From: an uncultured Pelagibacteraceae bacterium
GTDB lineage: Bacteria; Pseudomonadota; Alphaproteobacteria; Pelagibacterales; AG-422-B15
Reading direction: 5' to 3'
Assembly (NCBI GenBank): GCA_902564295.1
Contig: CACFAO010000008.1
Location: forward strand, 1 to 56,568
DNA: 56,568 bases
Positions 9,614-18,100 of this stretch are shown in pieces. Position 1 is the first letter of the stretch. The number at the start of each line of letters is the position of its first letter. Position numbers and translations under genes: made by a program. The notes beneath the pieces are model-generated. The model made no database searches. It was not told the DNA's origin and was given only the letters and a program-made list of their open reading frames with translations.

Positions 9614-10609
9614 TTTTAAAAATTCTGAAACTTCAGGTGCATAATAAGTGATTATTGCATCTGCACCCGCTCTTTTGAAACAAGACAATTGTTCAATTAC
9701 AGTAGTTTTTTCATCAATTACACCTTGTTTAGCACCAAACTTAATAAGTGAGTACTCACCTGAAACTTGATAAGCAAATGTAGGGCATTTTAATTCATTT
9801 TTAATTCTGTAAATAATGTCCAAATAGCTAATGCCAGGCTTAACCATAATTATATCGGCCCCTTCTCTTATGTCCATAGATGCCTCTCTGATGGATTCAT
9901 CAGAATTAAATATATTCATTTGATATGTTTTTTTGTCTGTTTTTAAGTTTTTGGAAGAGCCAACAGCATCTCTAAATGGGGAATACATCCCTGAGGAATA
10001 TTTAGCGGCATAAGACAAAATCAGAGTATCTACGAATTGATGTTTTTCTAACTCATCTCTGATCATTCCAATCCTACCATCCATCATATCTGAAGGGGCG
10101 ACAATATCCGCACCATATTGAGCAAGAAGAATCGATTGTTTTACTAAAACACTATTAGTTTCGTCGTTAAGAATCTTGCCATCATCACTTAATAGTCCAT
10201 CATGACCATGATCTGTATATGGATCTAATGCAACATCACACATAATACCAAAGCTAGGTTTCTGGCTTTTAAGCTTTTCAAGAGATCTGCAAACTAAATT
10301 GTTTGGGTTTAATGCCTCATCCCCAGACTTTGTTTTTAATTTTTGGGGCGTGAATGGAAATATGGCTATTAGATTTATGTTATGCTTGTCTGCAGTATCA
10401 TAAACTTCGCTTAAATTGTCTATCGAATATCTATAAACATTAGGCATAGACTCAATCTCATCTTTGACATTACTTCCTTCACATACAAAGACAGGCCATA
10501 CTAAATCATTTGTACTAAGCATGCTTTCTTGAGTAAGGTTTCTGATCCACTTGGCTTGGCGAGTTCGTCGCAACCTATTTTTCGGATATTCTAGTTCTAA
10601 TATACTCAT
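9602..10609 (-). CDS. hemB: Delta-aminolevulinic acid dehydratase (porphobilinogen synthase), Mg-type
   Basis: Condenses two 5-aminolevulinate molecules to porphobilinogen for heme synthesis. The 335-residue product has the Schiff-base lysine regions (YAAKYSSGMYSPFRDA and MVKPGISYLD). The metal-site segment at about residues 124-138 reads CDVALDPYTDHGHDG: aspartates occupy the positions that are cysteines in zinc-dependent enzymes, so this is the Mg-dependent type usual in alphaproteobacteria. Its ATG overlaps the stop of the upstream DUF1295 gene by four bases. Confidence 0.95.
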   Translation of the reverse strand: MSILELEYPKNRLRRTRQAKWIRNLTQESMLSTNDLVWPVFVCEGSNVKDEIESMPNVYRYSIDNLSEVYDTADKHNINLIAIFPFTPQKLKTKSGDEALNPNNLVCRSLEKLKSQKPSFGIMCDVALDPYTDHGHDGLLSDDGKILNDETNSVLVKQSILLAQYGADIVAPSDMMDGRIGMIRDELEKHQFVDTLILSYAAKYSSGMYSPFRDAVGSSKNLKTDKKTYQMNIFNSDESIREASMDIREGADIIMVKPGISYLDIIYRIKNELKCPTFAYQVSGEYSLIKFGAKQGVIDEKTTVIEQLSCFKRAGADAIITYYAPEVSEFLKLID

Positions 10610-11238
10610 TTAGAATTTTTCTTTGGCAAAATTACAAACGAGCTAGTTGAGTTAATATATTCATCATAACCATCCTTCTTCCTTGACAATCTATTTTCTA
10701 ACATTGTTACACCAGAAACCTTAAGTAATAAGTAAGTCATTATTATTGGTGCAATAAAAATGAATAGATTATTTGAGAATGCAAAACAATGAATTGTAAT
10801 ACCCCACCAAAATAGGCTGTCCCCAAAATAATTAGGATGTCTCGAATAATACCAAAGTCCTTTATCCATAACTTTGCCAATATTTTTTTGTTCTAACTTA
10901 AATTTAGATAATTGTATATCAGCTATCGTTTCAATAAGAATTCCTAAAAGCGCTATCAATATACCTAACCAATGTATAAAACTTAGGTCAATACCAGTGT
11001 CTACAATGCTTATCAGAGGCAATGAAATAATTGGAATTAAAATGATTTGGATTAAGTAAGCTGTTGAATAGAGACCAATGTCTCCTCTGGCTTCTCTAAT
11101 TTTAACATATCTAATATCCTCGGTTTTATTAATGTTTCTGATTAGAAGGTATATGCCAAGTCTAAAACCCCAAATACTTATTAAAATTAAGGATATTATT
11201 TCAGTCAGAGAAAATGAATTATTTATTACTAGAACCAA
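10606..11238 (-). CDS. DUF1295 / steroid 5-alpha-reductase-like membrane protein, main open part of a frameshifted gene
   Basis: This is the longest startable frame (TTG at 11238, 210 residues). It contains several membrane segments and the family signature WYYSRHPNYFGDSLFWWG near the C-terminus, shared with isoprenylcysteine methyltransferase-like and steroid reductase-like proteins. The family homology continues upstream of the TTG in the same frame (ADFIDIYWGPSFFF) to a stop at 11302-11304, where there is no start codon. The missing N-terminus sits one frame away (see 11294-11374). TTG at 11238 is therefore probably not the native start. The enzymatic role of bacterial DUF1295 proteins is unclear. 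Confidence 0.75.
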   Translation of the reverse strand: MVLVINNSFSLTEIISLILISIWGFRLGIYLLIRNINKTEDIRYVKIREARGDIGLYSTAYLIQIILIPIISLPLISIVDTGIDLSFIHWLGILIALLGILIETIADIQLSKFKLEQKNIGKVMDKGLWYYSRHPNYFGDSLFWWGITIHCFAFSNNLFIFIAPIIMTYLLLKVSGVTMLENRLSRKKDGYDEYINSTSSFVILPKKNSK

Positions 11239-11293
11239 AAGAAATGAAAAAAAGAAACTAGGACCCCAGTAAATATCTATAAAATCAGCTCTT

Positions 11294-11374
11294 CTAGTTT
11301 TTTAAGGATGATATCCATAAAATAGTGATGACGACAAAATTGAAGCCTAATATAGTTATAAAATTAAGTAACAT
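11294..11374 (-). pseudogene. N-terminal fragment of the DUF1295 gene, separated by a +1 frameshift at an A6 run
   Basis: From ATG 11374 the - strand encodes a 26-residue hydrophobic peptide ending ITILWISSLKN and then TAG. DUF1295 proteins normally begin with one membrane helix followed by a short basic loop and D-I-x-W-G. Joining this peptide to the downstream frame gives LWISSLK-TRRADFIDIYWG, a complete-looking family N-terminus, giving a protein of about 256 residues. The join falls at six A residues on the coding strand (forward T run 11298-11303); five would keep the frame. Either a real mutation, a sequencing error, or a slippage site. Confidence 0.75.
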
Positions 11375-11388
11375 AATTAAGTATATAT

Positions 11389-12138
11389 ATGTCTTTTAAA
11401 TTTTTAGACAATTATAATTTTATTCCATTTGCACATCGTGGTGGTTCCTATGATTTTTGTGAAAATACTCTGGATGCATTCAATAATTCAATTAATTTAG
11501 GATATCGGCACATCGAAACAGATGTGAGGCATACAAAAGATAATAAGTTAGTAATTTTTCATGATCCAGATTTAAAAAGAATTCGTGGCCTGGATGCAAA
11601 AATAGAAAATTTAAATTATGAAGATTTAAAAAATATAAAAATTTTTAAGGCACACACAATCCCATTACTTGACGAGGCCCTATCTTCCTGGCCAGAGATA
11701 AATTTTAATATTGAGCCCAAAAGTTTAGAGTCTGCACACTTATTAAAAGATAAATTAAAATCTACTAAAAATATTGAAAGGATATGTATTGGCTCATTTA
11801 GTAATACTAAAATAGATATTTTGAGAAACGAGTTTAAGGATAATCTGTGTTCATCTATGACTAAGAGTGAGACTGTATTATTTTTTCTTAATAGATTGTT
11901 TTCTATCTATGATAATAGCATTCCATGTCTTCAAATACCTATGACATATATGGGCTTTAGAATTGTAACAAGTAATCTAGTCGAGCATGTTCATAATCTT
12001 GGAAAAAAAATACATGTTTGGACAATTAATGACGAAAACGAGATGATCGATCTAATAAATATAAATGTTGATGGTATAATGACAGATAAACCTAAAACGC
12101 TAAAAAAAGTCTTACAAACAAAGTCTCTTTGGAATTAA
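11389..12138 (+). CDS. Glycerophosphodiester phosphodiesterase family protein
   Basis: Hydrolyses glycerophosphodiesters to sn-glycerol 3-phosphate and an alcohol. The 249-residue protein has the catalytic AHRGGSYDFCENTLDAF segment near residues 16-32, the ETDVRHTKDNKLVIFHD metal-binding segment and the closing VDGIMTDKP motif of the GDPD TIM barrel. No signal peptide is visible, so it is likely cytoplasmic. It diverges from the DUF1295 gene with only 14 bases between the proposed start codons. Confidence 0.88.
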   Translation: MSFKFLDNYNFIPFAHRGGSYDFCENTLDAFNNSINLGYRHIETDVRHTKDNKLVIFHDPDLKRIRGLDAKIENLNYEDLKNIKIFKAHTIPLLDEALSSWPEINFNIEPKSLESAHLLKDKLKSTKNIERICIGSFSNTKIDILRNEFKDNLCSSMTKSETVLFFLNRLFSIYDNSIPCLQIPMTYMGFRIVTSNLVEHVHNLGKKIHVWTINDENEMIDLININVDGIMTDKPKTLKKVLQTKSLWN

Positions 12139-12193
12139 TTATTATATTTTTTTATATACAAGATTTAGTATAATTAGTTTAATAATAACCTAT

Positions 12194-12631
12194 ATGAGTG
12201 AACAAACTAAAGTATCAATTGCTTCAGATCACGCAGGCTTTGATCTAAAAGATCAGATAATAAAACGCCTTATAGATTGTGGAGTTGATGTTATTGATAG
12301 AGGGCCTGAAAAAAAAGATCCAGTAGATTATCCTGATTACGCTCTAAAAGTTACAAATGATATTTTAAATGAAAAAGCTCAGAAGGGCGTATTAGTCTGT
12401 GGAACTGGTCAAGGGATGGCAATGGCAGCAAATAAAAAACCTGGGATTAGAGCTGCTCTTTGTTATAGCAGCGAGATTACAAAATTAGCAAGAGAACATA
12501 ATGACGCAAATATTTTGACTTTAGGCGCCCGTGTTATAGATGAAGCTACAGCATTAAGTTTAGTTGAAACATTCTTAAATACGGATTTTGAGGGTAGCCG
12601 ACACGCTGCTAGAATAAATAAAATAGGATAA
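12194..12631 (+). CDS. rpiB: Ribose 5-phosphate isomerase B
   Basis: Interconverts ribose 5-phosphate and ribulose 5-phosphate. The 145-residue LacA/RpiB-family protein has [10 protein letters not shown] at the N-terminus, the catalytic-cysteine loop [13 protein letters not shown] and the [11 protein letters not shown] segment. Four bases before glyA, and the rpiB-glyA-nrdR-rib order is a standard alphaproteobacterial arrangement. Confidence 0.95.
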   Translation: MSEQTKVSIASDHAGFDLKDQIIKRLIDCGVDVIDRGPEKKDPVDYPDYALKVTNDILNEKAQKGVLVCGTGQGMAMAANKKPGIRAALCYSSEITKLAREHNDANILTLGARVIDEATALSLVETFLNTDFEGSRHAARINKIG

Positions 12632-12635
12632 TTAT

Positions 12636-13898
12636 ATGACTTTTTTTTCATCTCCACTTCAAGATATCGATAACGAAATTCATGAAGCAATAAACAAAGA
12701 ACTTTTAAGACAACAAAATCAGATTGAGTTAATTGCATCAGAAAATATAGTCTCTAAAGCTGTGTTAGAAGCTCAGGGATCTGTATTAACAAATAAATAT
12801 GCAGAAGGGTATACGGCTGCTCGCTACTATGGAGGTTGTGAATTTGTTGATATTGCTGAGGACCTTGCAATTCAGAGACTAAAAAAACTCTATAAATGTG
12901 AATACGCTAATGTTCAGCCTCATTCAGGGGCTCAGGCTAATGGTGCGGTTATGTTAGCTCTAATAAAACCAGGAGATACAATTTTAGGTATGAGCTTGGA
13001 TGCTGGAGGACATTTAACTCATGGGTCAGCACCATCCATGTCAGGTAAATGGTTTAATGCAGTTCAGTATGGTTTGGATGACGAAGGACTCATTAATTAT
13101 GATGAAGTTGAATCGTTAGCAAAAGAGCATAAACCTAAAATTATAATTGCAGGAGGTAGCGCTTACTCGAGAATAATAGATTTTAAAAGATTTCGTGAAA
13201 TTTGTGATATTGTTGGCGCATTTCTTCATGTAGATATGGCTCACTTTTCTGGCTTAGTTGCAGCTGAAGAATATCCAAACCCTCTTGAATTCGCAGATGT
13301 TGTCACATCCACGACTCACAAAACCATAAGAGGTGCAAGAGGAGGGATGATACTATCTAATAATACCGACTTAGGTAAAAAGTTTAATTCAGCTGTATTT
13401 CCAGGCTATCAAGGCGGGCCACTAATGCACGTAATAGCGGGTAAGGCCGTTGCTTTTGGTGAAGCTCTAAAGCCTGAATTCAAAGAATACATTAAGCAGG
13501 TTATAAAAAATGCTCAAACTCTTAGTCAGACACTAGTAGACGGTGGTCTCAAAATTGTTTCAGGTGGTACAGATACGCACTTAATTTTGGTCGATTTAAC
13601 CCCAATGGACCTAACAGGAGATGCCGCTTCCACAAGTCTTGAAGAAGCCCATATTACATGCAACAAGAATGGAATACCAAAAGATCCAAAACCTCCAAAA
13701 ATAACATCTGGCATAAGATTAGGAACTCCAGCAGCGACTACAAGAGGTTTTAAGGAGGAGGAATTTAAAACTGTTGGAAATTTAATACTTGAAACTTTAT
13801 CGGGATTAAAGCAAAACCCGGATGACAATAGTAAAGTTGAAAAGCTAGTAAAAGAAAAAGTGATAAATCTTTGTAATCAGTTTCCAATTTATAATTAG
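12636..13898 (+). CDS. glyA: Serine hydroxymethyltransferase
   Basis: PLP enzyme converting serine plus tetrahydrofolate to glycine plus 5,10-methylene-tetrahydrofolate. The 420-residue protein carries the PLP-lysine motif [16 protein letters not shown], the N-terminal [12 protein letters not shown] and the [13 protein letters not shown] segments. Length is typical. It is followed after eight bases by nrdR. Confidence 0.98.
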   Translation: MTFFSSPLQDIDNEIHEAINKELLRQQNQIELIASENIVSKAVLEAQGSVLTNKYAEGYTAARYYGGCEFVDIAEDLAIQRLKKLYKCEYANVQPHSGAQANGAVMLALIKPGDTILGMSLDAGGHLTHGSAPSMSGKWFNAVQYGLDDEGLINYDEVESLAKEHKPKIIIAGGSAYSRIIDFKRFREICDIVGAFLHVDMAHFSGLVAAEEYPNPLEFADVVTSTTHKTIRGARGGMILSNNTDLGKKFNSAVFPGYQGGPLMHVIAGKAVAFGEALKPEFKEYIKQVIKNAQTLSQTLVDGGLKIVSGGTDTHLILVDLTPMDLTGDAASTSLEEAHITCNKNGIPKDPKPPKITSGIRLGTPAATTRGFKEEEFKTVGNLILETLSGLKQNPDDNSKVEKLVKEKVINLCNQFPIYN

Positions 13899-13906
13899 GT
13901 GATCAT

Positions 13907-14365
13907 ATGAAGTGCCCTTTTTGTGGAAATAATGACACTCAAGTAAAAGACTCGCGTGCAACAGAAGATAACTCTGCGATAAGAAGAAGAAGATTTTGCT
14001 CCTCATGCGGTGCACGCTTTACAACATTTGAACGTATTCAATTACGCGAGCTTACTGTTCTAAAAAAATCTGGAAAAAAAGTTCCTTTTGACCGTGACAA
14101 GCTTGAAAGGTCTGTGAAAATAGCTCTTAGAAAAAGACCTGTAGACAATGAAAGGGTTGATAGAATGATCAGTGGGATTGTAAGAAGAGTTGAAAGTCTT
14201 GGTGAAACAGAAGTTTCATCAGATATAATAGGTGAAATTGTTATGGAGGGATTGCAAAGTATTGACTCAGTTGCCTATGTGCGATTCGCGTCTGTTTATA
14301 AGAATTTTCGTGAGGCAAAAGATTTTGAAGAGTTTTTAGGCGTGATTTCCTCAAACGAAGATTAG
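13907..14365 (+). CDS. nrdR: Transcriptional repressor NrdR
   Basis: ATP/dATP-sensing repressor of ribonucleotide reductase genes. The 152-residue protein has the N-terminal zinc ribbon ([15 protein letters not shown], then [13 protein letters not shown]) and an ATP-cone domain beginning around residue 48 ([16 protein letters not shown]). It sits between glyA and ribD as in many alphaproteobacteria. Confidence 0.97.
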   Translation: MKCPFCGNNDTQVKDSRATEDNSAIRRRRFCSSCGARFTTFERIQLRELTVLKKSGKKVPFDRDKLERSVKIALRKRPVDNERVDRMISGIVRRVESLGETEVSSDIIGEIVMEGLQSIDSVAYVRFASVYKNFREAKDFEEFLGVISSNED

Positions 14366-14373
14366 GTTAGCCT

Positions 14374-15459
14374 TTGAGTGAAAAAAAATACTTCAGAATT
14401 ACAGAACGAATGGCCTTAAGAGCTGTTGGCACAACATATCCAAACCCTCCTGTAGGCGCGATAATTGTGAAAAATGATAAAATTTTATCAAGAGGCTGGA
14501 CTCAGCCCAATGGAGTGCCACATGCTGAAATACACGCAATAAGTCAAATTAAAAACAAAAGAGACATTGAAGGCGCTCATTTATATTGTACGTTAGAACC
14601 TTGTTCTCATGAAGGCAAAACTTCTCCCTGCGTTAATAAAATTATAGATTTAAAATTTTCAAAAGTGATAATTTCTCAAGTTGACAAGAATCCACTTGTT
14701 AATAGTACTTCAGTAAATAAGTTAAGGTCAGCTGGTATTAATGTTGTAATCAAAAACTTTGGTGATCAAGTAAGAAATTTAAATAATATATTTTTTAAAT
14801 CATTAAATAATAATAAACCTTTTATAACACTTAAAATTGCGTCTACCGCCGATGGAAAAATTGCAACAAAATTAAATGAAAGTAAATGGATAACTAACTC
14901 AATTTCTAGAATGATTGGCCATAAATTAAGATCACTAAACGAATGTATGATTGTAGGAACTGGTACAATTACAAAAGATAATCCAGTAATGGATTGTCGG
15001 CTTGATGGATTAAGCAATAGATCACCTGATATCTTTATTTTAGATAGAAAGTTAATTTTAAAAAGAAATTTAAAAATTTTTAACAATAAAAATCGTAAAA
15101 TTTATATTTTTCATTCTGATAAGTTTAAGAAAAAAATTTATAAATTAAAGAATATAAATTATATAAAAATTAAAGAAGTAAATAATGTACTTGATATCAA
15201 AACTATAATAAGAAAAATTTCAAATTTAGGTTATACGAGAATTTTGGTTGAAGGAGGTGCAAAATTATCCGCTTCTCTTTTAATTAAAAACCAAATTGAC
15301 GAAATTGCTTGGTTTAGAGCAAGTAAAATTATGGGCAATAATGGTATAAATGCTATTTCAGAATTAAATATAGAAAATATCGACCATTTAAAAAAGTTTA
15401 AGTTAATTAACACTAAAACAATTGATAATGATCAATTATCTATTTACAGAAAAAAGTAA
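14374..15459 (+). CDS. ribD: Bifunctional riboflavin biosynthesis deaminase/reductase
   Basis: Catalyses deamination and reduction of the pyrimidine intermediate in riboflavin synthesis. The 361-residue protein has an N-terminal deaminase domain with HAEIHAI and PCSHEGKTSPC zinc motifs and a C-terminal reductase domain (FITLKIASTADGKIA, then ILVEGGAKL). The start is TTG; the first residues (SEKKYFRITERMALRAV) align with the family N-terminus, so the TTG is preferred over the internal ATG 12 codons later. Followed after three bases by ribE. Confidence 0.94.
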   Translation: MSEKKYFRITERMALRAVGTTYPNPPVGAIIVKNDKILSRGWTQPNGVPHAEIHAISQIKNKRDIEGAHLYCTLEPCSHEGKTSPCVNKIIDLKFSKVIISQVDKNPLVNSTSVNKLRSAGINVVIKNFGDQVRNLNNIFFKSLNNNKPFITLKIASTADGKIATKLNESKWITNSISRMIGHKLRSLNECMIVGTGTITKDNPVMDCRLDGLSNRSPDIFILDRKLILKRNLKIFNNKNRKIYIFHSDKFKKKIYKLKNINYIKIKEVNNVLDIKTIIRKISNLGYTRILVEGGAKLSASLLIKNQIDEIAWFRASKIMGNNGINAISELNIENIDHLKKFKLINTKTIDNDQLSIYRKK

Positions 15460-15462
15460 TAA

Positions 15463-16053
15463 ATGTTTTCAGGAATTATAGAAAATAAAGGCGTTGTAAG
15501 AGAATTTACAAAAATAAAAGACTATCGGCTTGTGCTTGATACAGATCTAAATTTTAAAGATATTAAAAAAGGAAGCTCTGTTTGCTGCAATGGTGTATGT
15601 CTAACTGTAACGTCGAAGAAAAAATTATTTAAAAAAACAAAAATTAGTTTCGACGTTTCAAGGGAAACTGTAAATTGTACTAATTTCAATCAAATTAAAA
15701 TAGGTGATTTAATAAATATTGAGAAATCACTAAGAGTTGGTGATGAGATTAGTGGACACTTTGTTTTTGGGCATATAGATGAGACTGCTGTATTATTATC
15801 ATCAAAGAAAATAGACGGTTCTTATGTATTAAACTTCAAGATTCCAAAAAAACTTAAAAAATTTATTGCTAAAAAAGGATCAGTTGCAATAAATGGAATC
15901 TCATTAACTGTCAATAAAATTAAAAAAGATGAAATTAGTCTTAATATTATACCCTATACATGGGATAAAACTAACTTAAGTAAATTAAAAATAGGCGATA
16001 GAATAAATCTTGAAGTTGATATGTTGGCAAGATATGTTACGCAAAATCGTTGA
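15463..16053 (+). CDS. ribE: Riboflavin synthase alpha chain
   Basis: Dismutates two molecules of 6,7-dimethyl-8-ribityllumazine into riboflavin and the pyrimidine precursor. The 196-residue length and start MFSGIIENKG are diagnostic, and the two lumazine-binding repeats are recognisable (GVCLTVTSK about residue 45; GISLTVNKI about residue 146). It lies in the ribD-ribE-ribBX-ribH run. Confidence 0.96.
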   Translation: MFSGIIENKGVVREFTKIKDYRLVLDTDLNFKDIKKGSSVCCNGVCLTVTSKKKLFKKTKISFDVSRETVNCTNFNQIKIGDLINIEKSLRVGDEISGHFVFGHIDETAVLLSSKKIDGSYVLNFKIPKKLKKFIAKKGSVAINGISLTVNKIKKDEISLNIIPYTWDKTNLSKLKIGDRINLEVDMLARYVTQNR

Positions 16054-16065
16054 AACATATAACTT

Positions 16066-17187
16066 ATGAATAATGAATTTATATCATCTATTGAAGAAAT
16101 AATTGAAGATCAAAAGCTTGGTAAAATGGTAATCATGGTTGATGATGAAGACCGTGAAAATGAAGGTGATTTAATTATTCCTGCTTCGAAAGTCGACGAT
16201 AAAGCTATAAATTTTATGGCAAAGTATGGTAGAGGCTTGATCTGCCTATCTCTAACCGAGGATCGTGTTAAGGAACTTGATTTACCTTTAATGTCACAAA
16301 ATAATGATACACGAGACACAACAGCATTTACAATTTCTATTGAGGCAAAAGAAGGCGTTACAACAGGAATTTCCGCACAAGATAGAGCTGTTACAATTCA
16401 AACTGCTATAGATCGAAATAAATCAAAAAATGATCTAATTAGCCCCGGTCATGTATTCCCTTTAGTTGCAAGGGACGGAGGAGTATTGATAAGAGCTGGT
16501 CACACAGAAGCATCAGTTGATTTGGCAAGACTTAGCGGACATGTTCCGGCAGGCGTGATTTGTGAAATTATGAATGATGACGGTACTATGGCAAGAGTGC
16601 CTGATCTTGTTGAATTTTCAAAAAAACATAATATTAAAATTGGAAGAATAGTGGATTTAATTTCCCATAGAAGAGATAAGGACAAGTTTATTAAAAAATC
16701 TTATGACTCTGAGATAAATTTAGCATCGGGGAGTAAATTTAATATAAAAATATATGAGTCCCTCTATGATGGAACCGAACAAATTGTTTTGTCTAAAGGA
16801 AATATTGATGATGGGAATCCAATAATGGTTAGAGTACATGTTACAGACTATTTTGATAATTTATTTGGTAGTTACGGAAGTGATGATGACTCTTTGCATA
16901 AAGCAATTAATATCATTGAAGCAGAAAATCGAGGTGTCATTATACTGATTAGAGATACAGGTAAATCTATAATTAATAACTTGATTACTAATCAATCAAA
17001 CTCAGATAGCAAAGGGCAGAGTAGTAGCGATGAACTCAGAATTTATGGAATGGGTGCACAAATTTTATCTGAAATAGGTGTAAAAAAAATGATACTACTT
17101 ACAAATACTGAATGGAAGTTTATTGGACTCGATGCCTATAATATAGAGATAATAAAAACTAAACTTTTAAATACTATAGATGAGTAA
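16066..17187 (+). CDS. ribB: 3,4-dihydroxy-2-butanone 4-phosphate synthase fused to a degenerate GTP cyclohydrolase II domain (RibBX type)
   Basis: The N-terminal ~205 residues are a complete RibB domain with DDEDRENEGDL (27-37) and RAGHTEASVDL, making the four-carbon riboflavin precursor from ribulose 5-phosphate. The C-terminal ~160 residues are related to GTP cyclohydrolase II, but the zinc-binding C-x-TGD-x-F-x-S-x-RCDC segment is replaced near residues 257-273 by HVTDYFDNLFGSYGSDD, with none of the three zinc cysteines. That half is therefore unlikely to be catalytic, as in proteins known as RibBX. A separate RibA would be needed elsewhere. Overlaps ribH by eight bases. Confidence 0.93.
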   Translation: MNNEFISSIEEIIEDQKLGKMVIMVDDEDRENEGDLIIPASKVDDKAINFMAKYGRGLICLSLTEDRVKELDLPLMSQNNDTRDTTAFTISIEAKEGVTTGISAQDRAVTIQTAIDRNKSKNDLISPGHVFPLVARDGGVLIRAGHTEASVDLARLSGHVPAGVICEIMNDDGTMARVPDLVEFSKKHNIKIGRIVDLISHRRDKDKFIKKSYDSEINLASGSKFNIKIYESLYDGTEQIVLSKGNIDDGNPIMVRVHVTDYFDNLFGSYGSDDDSLHKAINIIEAENRGVIILIRDTGKSIINNLITNQSNSDSKGQSSSDELRIYGMGAQILSEIGVKKMILLTNTEWKFIGLDAYNIEIIKTKLLNTIDE

Positions 17188-17593
17188 ACAATATAAATTT
17201 TTGATCGTAGCTTCGAATTTTTATCCAAAAATAACAAATGGACTATTAAATGGTGCTATAGCTGAATTAAAAAAACGTAAATATAAATATGATTTATTCA
17301 AAGTTAATGGCTCATTGGAGATTCCTGTTCAAATTTCCATACTTCTTAAGAAAAAAAAATATGATGCAGTAATTGCGGTCGGTTGTATTATAAAAGGTAA
17401 AACTGATCATTATGAGTTTATTGCAAATGCAATAACAAATTCACTTTTAGCAATATCAATTGAAAAAAGAATACCAGTTTCAAATACTGTCCTTACCTGC
17501 ACAACCCTTAAACAAGCGTTCGACAGGTCTTCAAAAAAACTGAATCGAGCTAAGGAAGCGGTTTTAGCAGCTTTATCAGTTTTAAATAATTAA
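17180..17593 (+). CDS. ribH: 6,7-dimethyl-8-ribityllumazine synthase
   Basis: Joins the butanone phosphate made by RibB with the RibD product to form lumazine, the substrate of RibE. The 137-residue protein shows VASNFYPKITNGLLNGA, the substrate loop VNGSLEIPVQI and the AVGCIIKGKTDHYEFI segment with the catalytic histidine. Slightly short for the family but complete. Overlaps ribBX by eight bases; nusB follows after five bases. Confidence 0.95.
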   Translation: MSKQYKFLIVASNFYPKITNGLLNGAIAELKKRKYKYDLFKVNGSLEIPVQISILLKKKKYDAVIAVGCIIKGKTDHYEFIANAITNSLLAISIEKRIPVSNTVLTCTTLKQAFDRSSKKLNRAKEAVLAALSVLNN

Positions 17594-17598
17594 TTTTA

Positions 17599-18021
17599 AT
17601 GTCTGATAATAAATCATACCAAAGGCTTTTAGCTGTTCAGGCGATTTATGAGTCCACGATTAACAAAAAAATAATAGACTCCTCTTTTGATGAAATACTC
17701 ATCCATATTATTGAAAATGTTGATTTTAAAAATAAAATTAATGCTTTAAAAATTCCTTTAGCTAAAGAAATTTATTTTGGAGTATCAACAAATCTAGAAA
17801 AAATAGACTTGATATTAAAGAATTCACTTAGAGACAAAACTAAAGCGGAATCAATTGATAAGTTGCTTCTATCTATTTTCAGATGCGCTATATTTGAGAT
17901 TGTCATAAAAAAGCAAATTTCAAAAAAAATTGTTATTTCTGAGTATTTATTGGTATCCAATCATTTTTTTACTGACAAAGAATCTGCACTTTTAAACGGA
18001 GTACTTGATAACCTTAGATAA
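17599..18021 (+). CDS. nusB: Transcription antitermination factor NusB
   Basis: All-helical RNA-binding factor that joins S10 on boxA sites of rRNA transcripts. The 140-residue product has the N-terminal RLLAVQAIYES segment and the C-terminal pattern LLSIFRCAIFEI then KIVISEYLLVSNHF, typical of NusB. In many alphaproteobacteria thiL follows nusB; here the next gene is hppA. Confidence 0.9.
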   Translation: MSDNKSYQRLLAVQAIYESTINKKIIDSSFDEILIHIIENVDFKNKINALKIPLAKEIYFGVSTNLEKIDLILKNSLRDKTKAESIDKLLLSIFRCAIFEIVIKKQISKKIVISEYLLVSNHFFTDKESALLNGVLDNLR

Positions 18022-18100
18022 ATTTAGAATAAAATAAAAGTTGCATATTCCTGTAATTTTTGGCATTTTCTCCAACAACAATCAATTAAGGACACAAGAT

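Noticed and set aside
18041-18100. Upstream extension of hppA to a TTG start
   Set aside because: The added 20 residues do not resemble pyrophosphatase N-termini, and ATG 18101 begins the first membrane helix.
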